Positions 1 to 9,565 of a stretch of 64,000 nucleotides of DNA are shown here, piece after piece (position 1 is the first letter of the stretch; every line of letters starts with the position of its first letter). A program made the translations under genes and the position numbers. Under the pieces are notes generated by a model. That model did no database searches. It was not told where the DNA came from and saw only the letters and a program-made list of their open reading frames with translations. The DNA lies in contig CM030704.1 of assembly GCA_017979445.1 (NCBI GenBank), positions 17,405,658-17,469,657 of the forward strand, given 5' to 3'. Origin of the DNA: Akebia trifoliata (taxonomy: Eukaryota; Streptophyta; Magnoliopsida; Ranunculales; Lardizabalaceae).

Positions 1-860
1 TCAAGCCTACAAACCTGTTTCTAGACCATTATGGCCTAGGTGATTTCTTCTGGAGGTTGTTACTCCAACTTTTGGTATAATTTCATCAAGTGTCAAAAGT
101 TCGGAGATCTCATCTGGAGGTTGTTTTCTCCATATTTTAGGTGTGATTTGATCAAAAAGGACTTCAAATCAAATCTTTCTTCTATTCTAGGTGCTTGTTC
201 CTGGATAGAGTGTAGAGTGCTTCCAGTTCAGTTTATCAGTTGAATTTGGAGGTTTTCTGTGATTCTTGGCTTTTAGAAATTCATGAGTGAGGGAGAGGGT
301 TTCTTAGTAGAAAATCGATAAAGAACTAGGTTAAAAAAACCCTAAATCAGTTTGTGGGGAAACACTACAAAATTGTAGAACAATCTACTGTAGTTTATCT
401 CATGGAGCAGATGACAAATATGGAGTTATCTTCGGATCTTGTTGGGGTTCAGATATGATGCATCTTGATTTCTTATTCCCTATATTAGCAGGTGAAAAGA
501 GTAACAAATTGGTTCACTTCGAGGGGAACCAGAGCCTCCAAGACTTGTTATGAAGTTCAAATAGAAATTTCAGAGATGATTTTATTCAGTCCAGCAGCAA
601 CTTAAATACAAATAAAATGAGAGCCGTTGAGGCTAGTACTCAACTTTTCTCTAACACCCACTAGCTAACCAAGTCAGCTACCCACTCTCTATAAAGGAGG
701 AAACGGTACCTATGTTATTGGACTTCCCTTTTATTTCAGAGACAAGCTCTCCCCTTTAACAATATTCACTCCCTACTACCCAACCTACCATGCTAACATA
801 CCCCCAAGTAACAGAAACACATCAAGATAACTTTCATTAAACTCAATGAAAGTAATATAA
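1..860. other. Unassigned AT-rich sequence
   Basis: No convincing coding region. The frame at 40-243 has no recognisable domain. About 590-830, read on the minus strand, looks like the untranslated part of a Copia LTR, but no TG...CA ends, primer site or second copy support this. If the CID gene continues to the left of the window, this stretch is intron. Confidence 0.3.
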
Positions 861-1307
861 CATTTTGTGGCCAAAGCAATGGAGACATTCTTGAAAGCAA
901 AGGGCAAACATAATCATCTAATCACGAATATACGCAATTCTAACGATTCTAATGTGATTTAGTTGTGGGAGTAACAAGATACTCAGATTGTCATATGGAT
1001 GTGGGATATTCTGGAATGACATATCAGTGCCAACTTCATGTTCTCGGACAGAGCCAAGGAGACCATGGAAAAAATGAATTATATGTATTCCGAATCAAAC
1101 AATATCACTCGGATTTATGAGCTCACTCAAGAGTATTTCTCTTTCCAGCAAAATAATAAAGCCCTGGGCCAGATTTTCGCATCTATGATGCATGTGCATG
1201 AAGAGCTTAATCAGTACCAACCAATTACCAGTGATGTACAGAAGACGCAGAAACAAAAGGAAAATACGGAGGTGATTAGACTTCTTTCCTCCCTCAGGTC
1301 AGAGTAA
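861..1307 (+). pseudogene. Copia gag fragment
   Basis: This is a remnant of a Ty1/Copia capsid protein. The open part (from 1038) contains IYELTQEYFSFQQNNKALGQ, followed by HEELNQYQPITSDVQK and VIRLLSSLRSE. This is the typical plant Copia gag middle region (UBN2/retrotran_gag type) up to the motif just before 'LRPEF'. The same frame can be followed upstream to about 861 (TFLKAKGKHNHLI), with stops. No protease, integrase or RT follows, and no flanking LTR pair is visible, so it is an isolated piece. It is opposite in orientation to the host CID gene whose intron probably surrounds it. Confidence 0.75.
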
Positions 1308-1976
1308 GCAGCAGTTAAATAACAGATCTTGAGTAACAAAAGAGTTTCCATCCCTTGCTGATGTTTCTCTCGACTCGAGATAGAGTTGATTGGTAAAGTA
1401 GGATATGAAAACTAATTTTCCAGTTGGATCACGTTCGTACCATCCAATATGTATCAAACATAACTATCAGAAAAACAAATGCATCAAAGACATAAAGAGA
1501 CAAAAAAAAACTGATTATCTTCATTTTTTTTAATGATACTATTAATTAAATCAATATAGTTATTTGTAAACACTTTCTCTTTCATGCAAAGAATCATGTA
1601 TTTGAATCAATATACCAGTGAAGCACGTATTAAATCAATATACTTATTTGATCAATTATTGTTAATGTCACAATGCTTGGGATTTCGATCATCTCAGATG
1701 ACTATCTCAATGTTAAGTGACTTGAGATCAAGATGGAGACTTTGAACTAAAAGGGCATAGTTGTACTTGTTGTTGAGCACTATAATCCGTAAGTAATTTA
1801 AATTCCTTAGTTGCTACTAAGATACATTTTGGTGTTAAATTTAGATTTCAATGCCTATTTTGGTCACTCTAGAAATGGAAATATTTTAATCAGTGTTTAC
1901 AATAGTCATGAAAATGATAGAAATATTAAGGATTTTTTATTGAAATTGTAGAAAATGATATAAGATAGAAAATTGC
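1308..1976. other. No recognisable feature
   Basis: AT-rich sequence without long frames, terminal repeats or recognisable protein similarity. Probably intron or intergenic filler. Confidence 0.4.
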
Positions 1977-1984
1977 ATGAGAAT

Positions 1985-2241
1985 CAGGGGCGGAATTACA
2001 GTGGGGGCACATGCCCCCACAAGAATTTTCAAAAGCTAATGAATTAGTGAGCTATTGCGACAGATTTTAGCAGCAGATAAAACAATCTGCCACTATTGCC
2101 CCCACAAAAAAAAAATTCTACTATTAGTTGCCCACCCCCCCCCCCCCCCACCAATTTTTTTTTTTCCCTTAATTGTCCCCACAAAAAAATTTCTACTCTT
2201 GGTTGAGACCCCACATGGGCAAAATCCTGGCTCCGCCCTTG
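1985..2241. mobile_element. hAT-type MITE with perfect 8-bp target duplication
   Basis: A 257-bp non-autonomous DNA transposon. It begins CAGGGGCGGA and ends TCCGCCCTTG, which are inverted copies of each other, and it is flanked on both sides by ATGAGAAT (1977-1984 and 2242-2249). Terminal CAGGG and an 8-bp duplication are hallmarks of hAT elements. The inside is a patchwork of poly-C, poly-A and short arms (cccccac...aaaattt) that can fold back, and it has no coding capacity. The exact target duplication suggests an insertion that has not decayed much. Confidence 0.9.
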
Positions 2242-2602
2242 ATGAGAATGCTTATAGAAACGAACTAATATGTTAGAATATATCAAAATAAAATAATGTA
2301 ATATCTAATTAATTTAGATTCATTTATTTTAACAATTGCATATTGTGTAATTTTTATTAGTGATCATCATTATTATTATTATTATTCACAAGTTCTTTCT
2401 ATAAGCAATTCATAAGTTCTGTTATTGTTATAAATTTTATCAATATTTTTAGAGTAATATTATTAATAAAGAAAATTTTGATAAAAGTTTACTACAGATC
2501 AAAATATTTCTACCAAAATCTTGCAATTTTATACCTAAGATTTAATTATTTTAGTCAAAATTCTTAGTTTACTGAAATATTTTGTGAGATGAACAGTGAT
2601 GT

Positions 2603-3030
2603 TGACGTAACGGAAGCGTGTGAATCAATAGATTCGATAAGCAAACAAGCAATAGCTTGAAAGAAAATAAAACATAAAGCTAAAAAGTAATTAAGATAGA
2701 AAATATAAAAATTGATATGCTTTTTTGGAATTCACTGAATTTCGTTTTTGGAGCTCTTGATATAGATAACTTCATTATAACAATTTAGAAACCTTCTAAA
2801 ACACTAAAATTAACATTCCCAACCTATCTATAACATAATACTAACCCAAATTTCTAATCCTATTAAAACCCAAATTGGACACTTGTAAACACTGCTAATT
2901 ATAGCCTAAATAATAAAAACGAATTTAAAACAAAATAGAAACTAACAAGAAAGTGTCCTCCTAAAATAATTATAAAATAAAAATCCTAATAGAATTAGAA
3001 AACTACTTAGAATTGTAGATGGTCGTAGCC
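2603..3030 (-). repeat. 3' LTR of the collapsed Gypsy element
   Basis: About 428 bp, starting TGACGTAACGG on the + strand. It matches 3822-4383 along its whole length except for a roughly 120-bp segment present only in the other copy. The inner terminus is diverged (tcgtagcc against cttacatca). Confidence 0.8.
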
Positions 3031-3585
3031 CCTTTCTTTGAAAAAAACTCGTCCTCGAGTTGTTCTTGAAGACCTTTTTTTCTTGTTTTCGTTCTCCATA
3101 CACCTCGCTTTCTAATCCACTTCCAGTAATATCCAATCTTCAAACTTTCATTATTGTGACGGGTTTTTCAATCTCGAAAAGGTAGAAGGTGAGGATGTCC
3201 ACAATGAAGGAAAAAATTGTCATAGAAGGTATTTTTGATGGGTTGAGAATCATTTTCATCCATAAAATCAAAACGTATTATTGAATGTTGAGTTTTGGAG
3301 GATGTTGAGTGTTGGATAAAATTCCGAAAGGGTGTAGTAAGATGGGAAAGGGTATGTGAGGGTTGAGCAAGCATGTAAGAGTGTTGTAGAGGTGGGGAGA
3401 AGGGTAGGGAATGGGATTATTGAAAGGATTTTGATGGGTTGGTGGTGGATGACAGATTTGAGGGTTTAGGATAACATCAGATGCAATTTGGGAGGGTATA
3501 ATTTGGGTATGATTAAAATTTTGTGCTGAATTTTGAAAATTGATCGATTTGATCTCAATGATTGCTACCCTAAGGGCTAATTTGT

Positions 3586-3786
3586 TTAGGGGAATTGATG
3601 GTGGGAATCCTTTGGGGTCTCTTCATCTTCAATTTTCTTACATTTTTCCTTCTCAAGAGTGTTGAAAACCATGCCGTGAATAAGGGATTCCAACTTAGAC
3701 TCTAATTTAGTCATAATTCTTGCCTCAAGCCTCTCAAATTGAATTTCTAGATAAGATTTTGTGACAAAATCACCTTCACCAACCAT
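3586..3786 (-). pseudogene. Gypsy gag N-terminus stub
   Basis: A 66-residue frame beginning MVGEGDFVTKSYLEIQFERL and ending in an acidic/proline segment. It starts 22 bp inside the initiator-Met primer site, as the gag ATG of plant Gypsy elements does. The predicted helix (FERLEARIMTKLESKLESLI) fits the coiled N-terminus of gag. It stops before any capsid or zinc-knuckle homology. Downstream, broken frames rich in His/Pro/Thr run to about 3170. It is not expected to make a working protein. Confidence 0.6.
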
Positions 3787-3821
3787 CTTTTGTGGATCAT
3801 AGCAAAAGCTTTGATACCACT

Positions 3822-4383
3822 TGATGTAGCAGAAGCGTGTAAATCAATAGATTCAATAGGTAAACAAACAATAGCTTGAAAGAAAATAAAGCATGAAACT
3901 AAAAAGTAATTAAGAGAAAATATAATTGAATTGATATGTTTTTTTGGAATTCATTGAATTTTGTTTTTAGAGCTCCTTGTATAGATAACTTCATCATAAC
4001 AATTTAGAAACCTTTGAAAACACTAAAAATTAGCATTCGTAACCTATCTATAACATAATACTAACTTTCTAATCCTATTAGAACTCAAATTGGACACTTC
4101 TAATTATAGCCTAAATGATAAAAACGAAATCGGTCGAGTGGTCTCAATTGGAGATGAGATTGCACATTTTTTTTATTTTATTTTGATACGTTCCTAATTG
4201 AATTCAATCCTCATAGGGTGTGGGTTGATGTAGATACACTTAATTAATTAGAACAAAATAGAAACTAACAAGGAATTGTCCTCCTAAAATAACTATAAAA
4301 TAGAAATCCTAATAGAACTAAAAAATAGAAACAAATCCTAATAGAATTAGGAAACTATTTAGAATTGTAAATGTCTTACATCA
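3822..4383 (-). repeat. 5' LTR of the collapsed Gypsy element
   Basis: 562 bp with clean ends TGATGTAGC and CTTACATCA, which form a 7-bp inverted repeat. It contains the extra segment at about 4129-4250 that is missing from the partner LTR. Confidence 0.85.
4129..4250 (+). mobile_element. Possible tRNA-derived SINE inserted in an LTR
   Basis: About 120 bp present in this LTR but absent from its partner, so it was gained after insertion (or lost from the other copy). It contains an A-box-like stretch (gagtggtctcaattgg) and, about 50 bp on, a B-box-like gaattcaatcc. No exact target duplication is visible and the tail is TTAATTAATT. The SINE identity is tentative; the insertion/deletion difference itself is clear. 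Confidence 0.35.
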
Positions 4384-4388
4384 GATGT

Positions 4389-4859
4389 CTATTGAAATAT
4401 AGATAAAATGAAATCATCAATTAAATTTCATTTTGAACCTTGCGGAAATGGAAGCATTTTAATATATTTCATTTAAATATGTCAAAATGTCAAAATTTAA
4501 TACTATCGTATTTTTACAAAACAATTAATATTAATATCACAAATACTAATATTTACTAAAAATACATTGTGTTGCATAATGTCTATAGTTATAAAGTATG
4601 CATAGTGCAATTTTAGTAATGACATACGCAAAAAGGAACAAAGAGTAAATAATTTGTAGTGAAGAAATGCTCTGAAGCAACCATTTTTGCTATCTTGGTT
4701 CTACTATCTGTACATACAGAGAAATTGAAGCGGATGTTATCCATAGAATTAGAATTGGGTAATTAAAGTAGAGGTGTGTTTCTAGAGTGTTATGTGATCA
4801 TCGCCTTCCAATCAACTTAATAATGAAAATTTGCAACAAAACCAACCACGATTGGTGGA
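4389..4859. other. No recognisable feature
   Basis: AT-rich spacer between two retroelement remnants. No frame, repeat or terminal signature was recognised. Confidence 0.4.
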
Positions 4860-5345
4860 GTTGAATATTAGGTAATGAAAACACAACCTTTTCATAGATT
4901 GTCATATTTGCAAATATAAAAAAATCCAAACAAGTAAAAGAAAAGGGAATAGAGAAAAAGAAGAAAAAGGAGAAAAGAAGAATCGTGAGTTAATCTCACA
5001 AATTCTCGGGGTTTATTATTTATACTAAACTATACAAAAATAACATTACCCCTAGACATAATATAAAAGACATACACATATAATAAAAGTAAAAAAGACT
5101 ATTCTAACCATTTTGCAACACTCCCCCTCAAGTTGGTGAATAAATATCCACCATTCCCAACTTGCCTAAGAACTCATACCACTAATTCCTCTTGTAAAAA
5201 TGTTAGCTAGTTGGTCTTTTACCTTCACAAACGAGGTACACACTACACACTACACACTACACTTGATACACTCTTCTCTCGAATAAAATGGCAATCAACC
5301 TCAATGTGTTTAGTCCTGTCATGCCACTCAGTCAACCCACCTCGG
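4860..5345 (-). mobile_element. Copia 3' end: RNase H tail, polypurine tract and partial LTR
   Basis: The minus strand of 5125-5345 reads DRTKHIEVDCHFIREK, then DQLANIFT, then LGKLGMVDIYSPT before a stop. These are the last conserved blocks of Copia RNase H. The stop is followed by the polypurine tract TGAGGGGGAG (complement of 5121-5130). The 3' LTR then starts TGTTGCAAAATGG (its outer end at 5120) and runs leftwards to an unclear point near 4860. A run of ACACT repeats (about 5236-5262) interrupts the coding part. The rest of the element and the second LTR are missing; a different repeat begins at about 5345. Confidence 0.75.
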
Positions 5346-5494
5346 TTGACCAACGAATCGCCCCATGTGTGTAAGTGCAAAGTGCACTCTTCTCGAGCTC
5401 GGCCAACCCAACTTCCACCTCGGTCAACCGACCATTCGCCCCACGAAGAAGTGGAGGGTAAGCACCTCCCGGGTTCGGTTGACTCAACTAATTC

Positions 5495-6904
5495 AGTCAA
5501 CCCACGTTTTACCCTTGGTCGACCCAACTCATGCTCAATCGACCAACCCAGAGCCCCATGTACAAAAATTCAGCATTTTGCATTTCTCGGGTTTGGTTGT
5601 CCGAACTTGCATCAATCGCCCTACCGTATGCGAATTGCCTTAGAAACCCATTTTGATCATGTTGAACCTTTTTTTCTCAAATAAAATGAATTTTAACTAT
5701 GCAAATCGATTGAAATTTCAAAAGGTGTACGATATTGGTCGAATTCTAAAAGAAAATGATTTGAGCATTAAAGTTTCAAAGAATCTTGTTGCAAGTAAGA
5801 TTGACTTAGATTGGATGCGTGTGTAGACGAGTGGATATCCAAGGTTAATATTTTTTATGTTATAGCGAGACGATGTTACATGTTTATTTACTTTTCTGTA
5901 CGAGTAATGAAAATGTGATTGTTATTTATGTTTACCGTGTTGGGCAGTTGCATGGTAGGACACCGGATATCCATTCCACACTTGTGATTTTAATTTCTAT
6001 TTTATTTTAAAAAATAAAATTATATCCGATAACCATTTTCGGATCTATTAAAAAGTATGTGAATGCCTGAAGAGATAGTCTGTCATGACATTTCCAGAGT
6101 GACATACTATCCTAGGATGTACGGTTGGGATCGTAAACTCCTGTGTACTATGGGATGCATAGGAAAATAGCATCACAATTGAGATCTGGGATATTCCATT
6201 CGATCGACCCACATTTTACCCTCAGTGGACCCAACTTCTAGCTTGGTCCACCCACACAGAGCCTCATGGACAAAAATTCAGCATTTTGCATTTCTCGGGT
6301 TTGGTCACCCGAACTTGCATCGGTCGCCCGACCCTATGCGAATTGCCTTAGAAACCCACTTTTGATCATTTTGAGCAATTTTTCTCCAAGTAAAATGAAT
6401 TTTAACTATTCAAAGTGATTGCAATTTCAAAAGGTGTATAATATTGGTCGAATTCAAACAGAAAATGATTTGAGTATTAAAGTTTCAAAGAAACTTGTTG
6501 TGAGTAGGATGAATTTCTAACTGAGAGTGTAGACTCTTTTTGGATGCATGTTGGTGAGTAGATATCCACGGTTAACATTTATTTTATGTTATCGCGAGGC
6601 AATGTTGCATTTTTATTTACTTTTCTATATGAGTAATGAGAATATGATTGTTATTTATGTTACTGGATATCCATTTCACACACTTGTGATATTAATTTCT
6701 ATTTTGTTTTAAAAAAGAAAAGTATATACAGTAACGATCTTGGGATCTATTAAAGATTCTGTGAATACCTAAAGAGATAGTCTATCATGTCATTTCCGAA
6801 GTGACATACTATCCTAGGATGTACGATTGGGATGAAAAACTCCTATGTAGTATGGGATGCATAGGAGAGTAGCATCACAATTGAAATCCAGGAGATTCCG
6901 TTCT
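5495..6904. repeat. Tandem duplication, two copies of about 706 bp
   Basis: Copy 1 (about 5495-6200) and copy 2 (about 6201-6904) line up from 'aacccacgttttacc/acccacattttacc' to 'gatattcc/gagattcc', including gcattttgcatttctcgggtttggt and catactatcctaggatgtacg. They differ by many point changes and small indels, including loss of a roughly 20-bp piece in copy 2, so the duplication is old. A partly similar TCAACCCAC/GGTTGACC-rich segment lies just before copy 1 (5330-5490). No coding function was seen. It may be part of a larger degenerate LTR. Confidence 0.85.
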
Positions 6905-7925
6905 ATCGTTACCAATGAACTATATAACGTAAAGGTAATTTATAAGCGAATGGAGATATTTTCGAGATCATATATTCGTCTAATAAGTTTAGATGAAGAT
7001 GCCTAGTCAATGATCATTAATAGTCTAGAGTAGTCGAACGTATTGACACTTCGTGAAAGAACTTGTACCTCATGGTCACAGTCAACGGACCACTTGAACC
7101 GAATCACCCAAGTGTGGTAAATGCAACGACCGGCCACAAAATCAGGAACTAACGGTGGGGTTCCACACTGATGAAGTCTGCAACAAATAAGATCCTAACT
7201 GGGAAGTATTCAGTCATTATTCTCAACACTCTTATCAATTATACTATCATTGTTTTGTAGTTAGTTTTGTTACAAATGCCATGTAGTGTAAAATTGACTT
7301 ACAAAAATGTGGATTTTCTTGTGTTTTGCAACATCATTTCATATAATTTTATTTATGTTTACACTAAAAACCCTACATATGTTTCAAGTGCCTTAAAATG
7401 ATTTATTGTTTCATCCATAGGGTGCTATTAGTTTGAGATAGTTGTTTACCTGTTGGGTAACCTAGTTACTCACCCTACCATTTCAATTGCAGATCAACCC
7501 TCCAATTGAGGAGTACCTTGAGGAGCCTCTTGAGGAGTTCTAGCTTGTAGGACACACGGACAGTCAGAGTCCACTCCCAGGCAAGCGTTGGAACTTTTTC
7601 TACTAATCCAGTTATAGTTCAGATTTAGGATCTTTAGGTTTTTATTTTTGAGTAAGAGGTTAGGATTGATGTTAGTGAGAAGATTCTCGTCTATTGGCGA
7701 TGTTTATGCCATTTCTTTCTACCCTATTATATTTCGAGTTTAATATTTGAGTATGCTTTTGCACTCAGATACTTTGTGGGTATGTTATCACGCTTATGGT
7801 TCAATTTTATTCCGTTGCTATATTGTAACTATTTATGCTATTATCATTTATGGGGATTTGTAATTTAGTGCCTTAGATTCTAGCACAAATCATGGGGATT
7901 CATGTTAGGATTTGGGGATGCTACA
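6905..7925 (+). other. Degenerate LTR-like sequence
   Basis: Unique sequence after the tandem duplication. A block at about 7440-7500 (gggtaacctagttactcaccc followed by ttgcag) and the end 'gatttggggatgctaca' at 7910-7925 resemble the 3' part and terminus of plant Gypsy LTRs. No partner LTR, primer site or target duplication was found, so the assignment is weak. Confidence 0.3.
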
Positions 7926-8560
7926 GTGACTAGCAAATGCATCATTTCCATTCCCAATCACAAGATGATAAACAATATCCTAAAAAACAATCTTTTCCAT
8001 CCCTTGAAGAACTTGGACTACATAAACGTAGAAAACTTAATGTTTAATGAGAATGTCCTGGTAGCCAACCTCCTTAACATTGAATATTATTTCCTTCCAA
8101 AGACACTAACATATGGCTAATGGAAGCATTCTCCAAAGAATCCTACCTCTAACGGAGAAAGCCCAAGTATCACTTTGGATTCAAATCAAACCCACAAGAA
8201 AGAAAATTTCAACACATAACCTCTTTGGTCAAGAAAATAAGACCCAAGAACATTGGGAACATTGCAATGAATGAGGAGATGATTGACATTTCCTCCATTA
8301 TCCTTGCACGTGCACATGGAGCAAAAATCAACAATGATTCTTTTGCGGGATGTTAGGTGGTCAACTTTAAGATTCTTATACAAAGAGATGGATCATGCAA
8401 AACCGCCAATTTTGACAGAATCTTGTATGCTCAAACAAAGCTCAACTTCACAAAAAGCCATAATTTCTAGCTTCAATTTTCTCCTAACTTTGCAAACTGC
8501 CTGCTTTTGGTTTCCCAAAACTCAGGAGTGGCTCTTTTCTACTGTTTAGGGTAAATGAAG
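7926..8560 (-). pseudogene. LINE remnant with zf-RVT domain
   Basis: The minus strand around 8383-8186 encodes LKVDHLTSRKRI, CSMCTCKDNGGNVNHLLIHC and NVLGSYFL. This is the C-terminal zinc-binding zf-RVT module of plant L1-type LINE reverse transcriptases (C-x2-C...H-x4-C spacing, followed by a tryptophan/phenylalanine-rich tail). The frame is broken upstream and continues with stops to about 8560; the RT core is not present. No poly(A) tail or target duplication was seen. It lies a few hundred bases past exon 6 of the CID gene, in the same orientation. Confidence 0.7.
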
Positions 8561-8842
8561 TAGGTTCGCATAATGAAGGGTAAGACATGTTTGAAATATA
8601 ATTTAGTCTAGATATTTAAAAAGAAAATTTGTATTTCTTTTTAAATCTTATAACATTTCAGAGGAATATTCCAAAATATATTGAAATATGTTAACATGAG
8701 CATCGATAGAGGGTCATACTAATAGAAATCCAAATAGTTTGACCATCTCTTCAGTAATTTCAACCACTTAATATGATGTATTCAAACGTAAAGCAAGAAA
8801 ACTAAAGCTGTAAACACGCAACAGAAAATCATTAAGACATAC

Positions 8843-9565
8843 CTCTTTATCAATATTTGTACAATAAACTGTCCTGGTGCACATTTCCCGTTCATCTTCG
8901 GACTGCATTGAATTAAAATCGTCAGATACCTATTTAAAGAAAAACAATATAAAGCTAAATATGAAATGATGGTCAAAGTAAAATAGGATAGAAATGTTGG
9001 GAACCATCATAGAAAGATCAGTAGTGCTAAAAAAGCAGGTCGAAAGTTATGCCTCCGCACCCTGGGAAGGAATGTTGGATTCACAGGCAAGATGGCAGTT
9101 TTCGAAGGTAAAACTCTGACAGGATAATAACCTAGCATGGTTCCACCAAGGTTCAGAGCTGCCCTTGCACCTTCTGTTAACACATTTCCTATGTGAGGTA
9201 TTAAAAATCACGTAAAAAATGTTTAACCACATAACAACAGGTATATCAGAAAGATAAAATACACAACACGAACAAACTTAAAAGTCCGACTTTGAAGCAG
9301 GCAGCCCACTTCAAATTTTGAAGAAACCCTCTTCATTACAAGACACGTGGTATTTTGAATTTATTTCACACCCCTACATTTCCATCAAAATTGGAAACAC
9401 CTCCTTTTAAGTGCCACGTGTAATCGAATGGAGATGGTACCTTCAAAATTTTGAAGCAGGCTGCCCGCTTCAAAGTTTTTTCCCAAACTTACGCTCATCA
9501 GCAAACTCAATAAATGCAAATCGAAGAACTGAATGGGGGTCACCGCAAACACGACAGTCAAGTAC
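8843..9565 (-). CDS. CID exons 4-6 (RRM1 second half, start of RRM2)
   Basis: Exon 4 (9565-9493, 24 codons plus one base) gives VLDCRVCGDPHSVLRFAFIE, which holds RNP1. Exon 5 (9173-9061) completes the split codon as Gln and reads GARAALNLGGTMLGYYPVRV, then LPSKTAILPVNPTFLPR. Exon 6 (8902-8843, 20 codons) reads SEDEREMCTRTVYCTNIDKE. Acceptors are TTTTGAAG, GTTAACAG and AATGCAG; donors are GTAAGT, GTGCGG and GTATGT. The exon-5 donor (GTGCGG) is the weakest. Intron 5 is 158 bp; intron 4 is 319 bp, of which about 203 bp is a MITE. Confidence 0.93.

Larger units (their letters stand above)
2603..4383 (-). mobile_element. Collapsed Ty3/Gypsy element (LTR-gag stub-LTR)
   Basis: A complete-ended but gutted LTR element read on the minus strand. 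Two related LTRs (2603-3030 and 3822-4383) enclose only about 790 bp. The 5-bp target duplication GATGT sits at 2598-2602 and 4384-4388. Next to the right (5') LTR is an initiator-Met primer site, TGGTATCAAAGC (complement of 3808-3819). Inside are a gag N-terminus, proline-rich gag debris, and, next to the left (3') LTR, the pol tail reading LEDEFFSKKG followed by a purine-rich tract (complement of about 3028-3040). PR, RT, RNase H and nearly all of IN are gone. It resembles a small LARD/TRIM-like derivative; whether it moved in this form or collapsed in place cannot be decided here. Confidence 0.85.

Noticed and set aside
3168..3374. 68-codon minus-strand frame MLAQPSHTLSH
   Set aside because: Internal debris of the collapsed Gypsy gag in a shifted frame; no separate gene.
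5211..5684. 157-codon frame and an antisense 94-codon frame
   Set aside because: The first part is the antisense of the Copia RNase H tail and the rest is repeat sequence; no protein signature.
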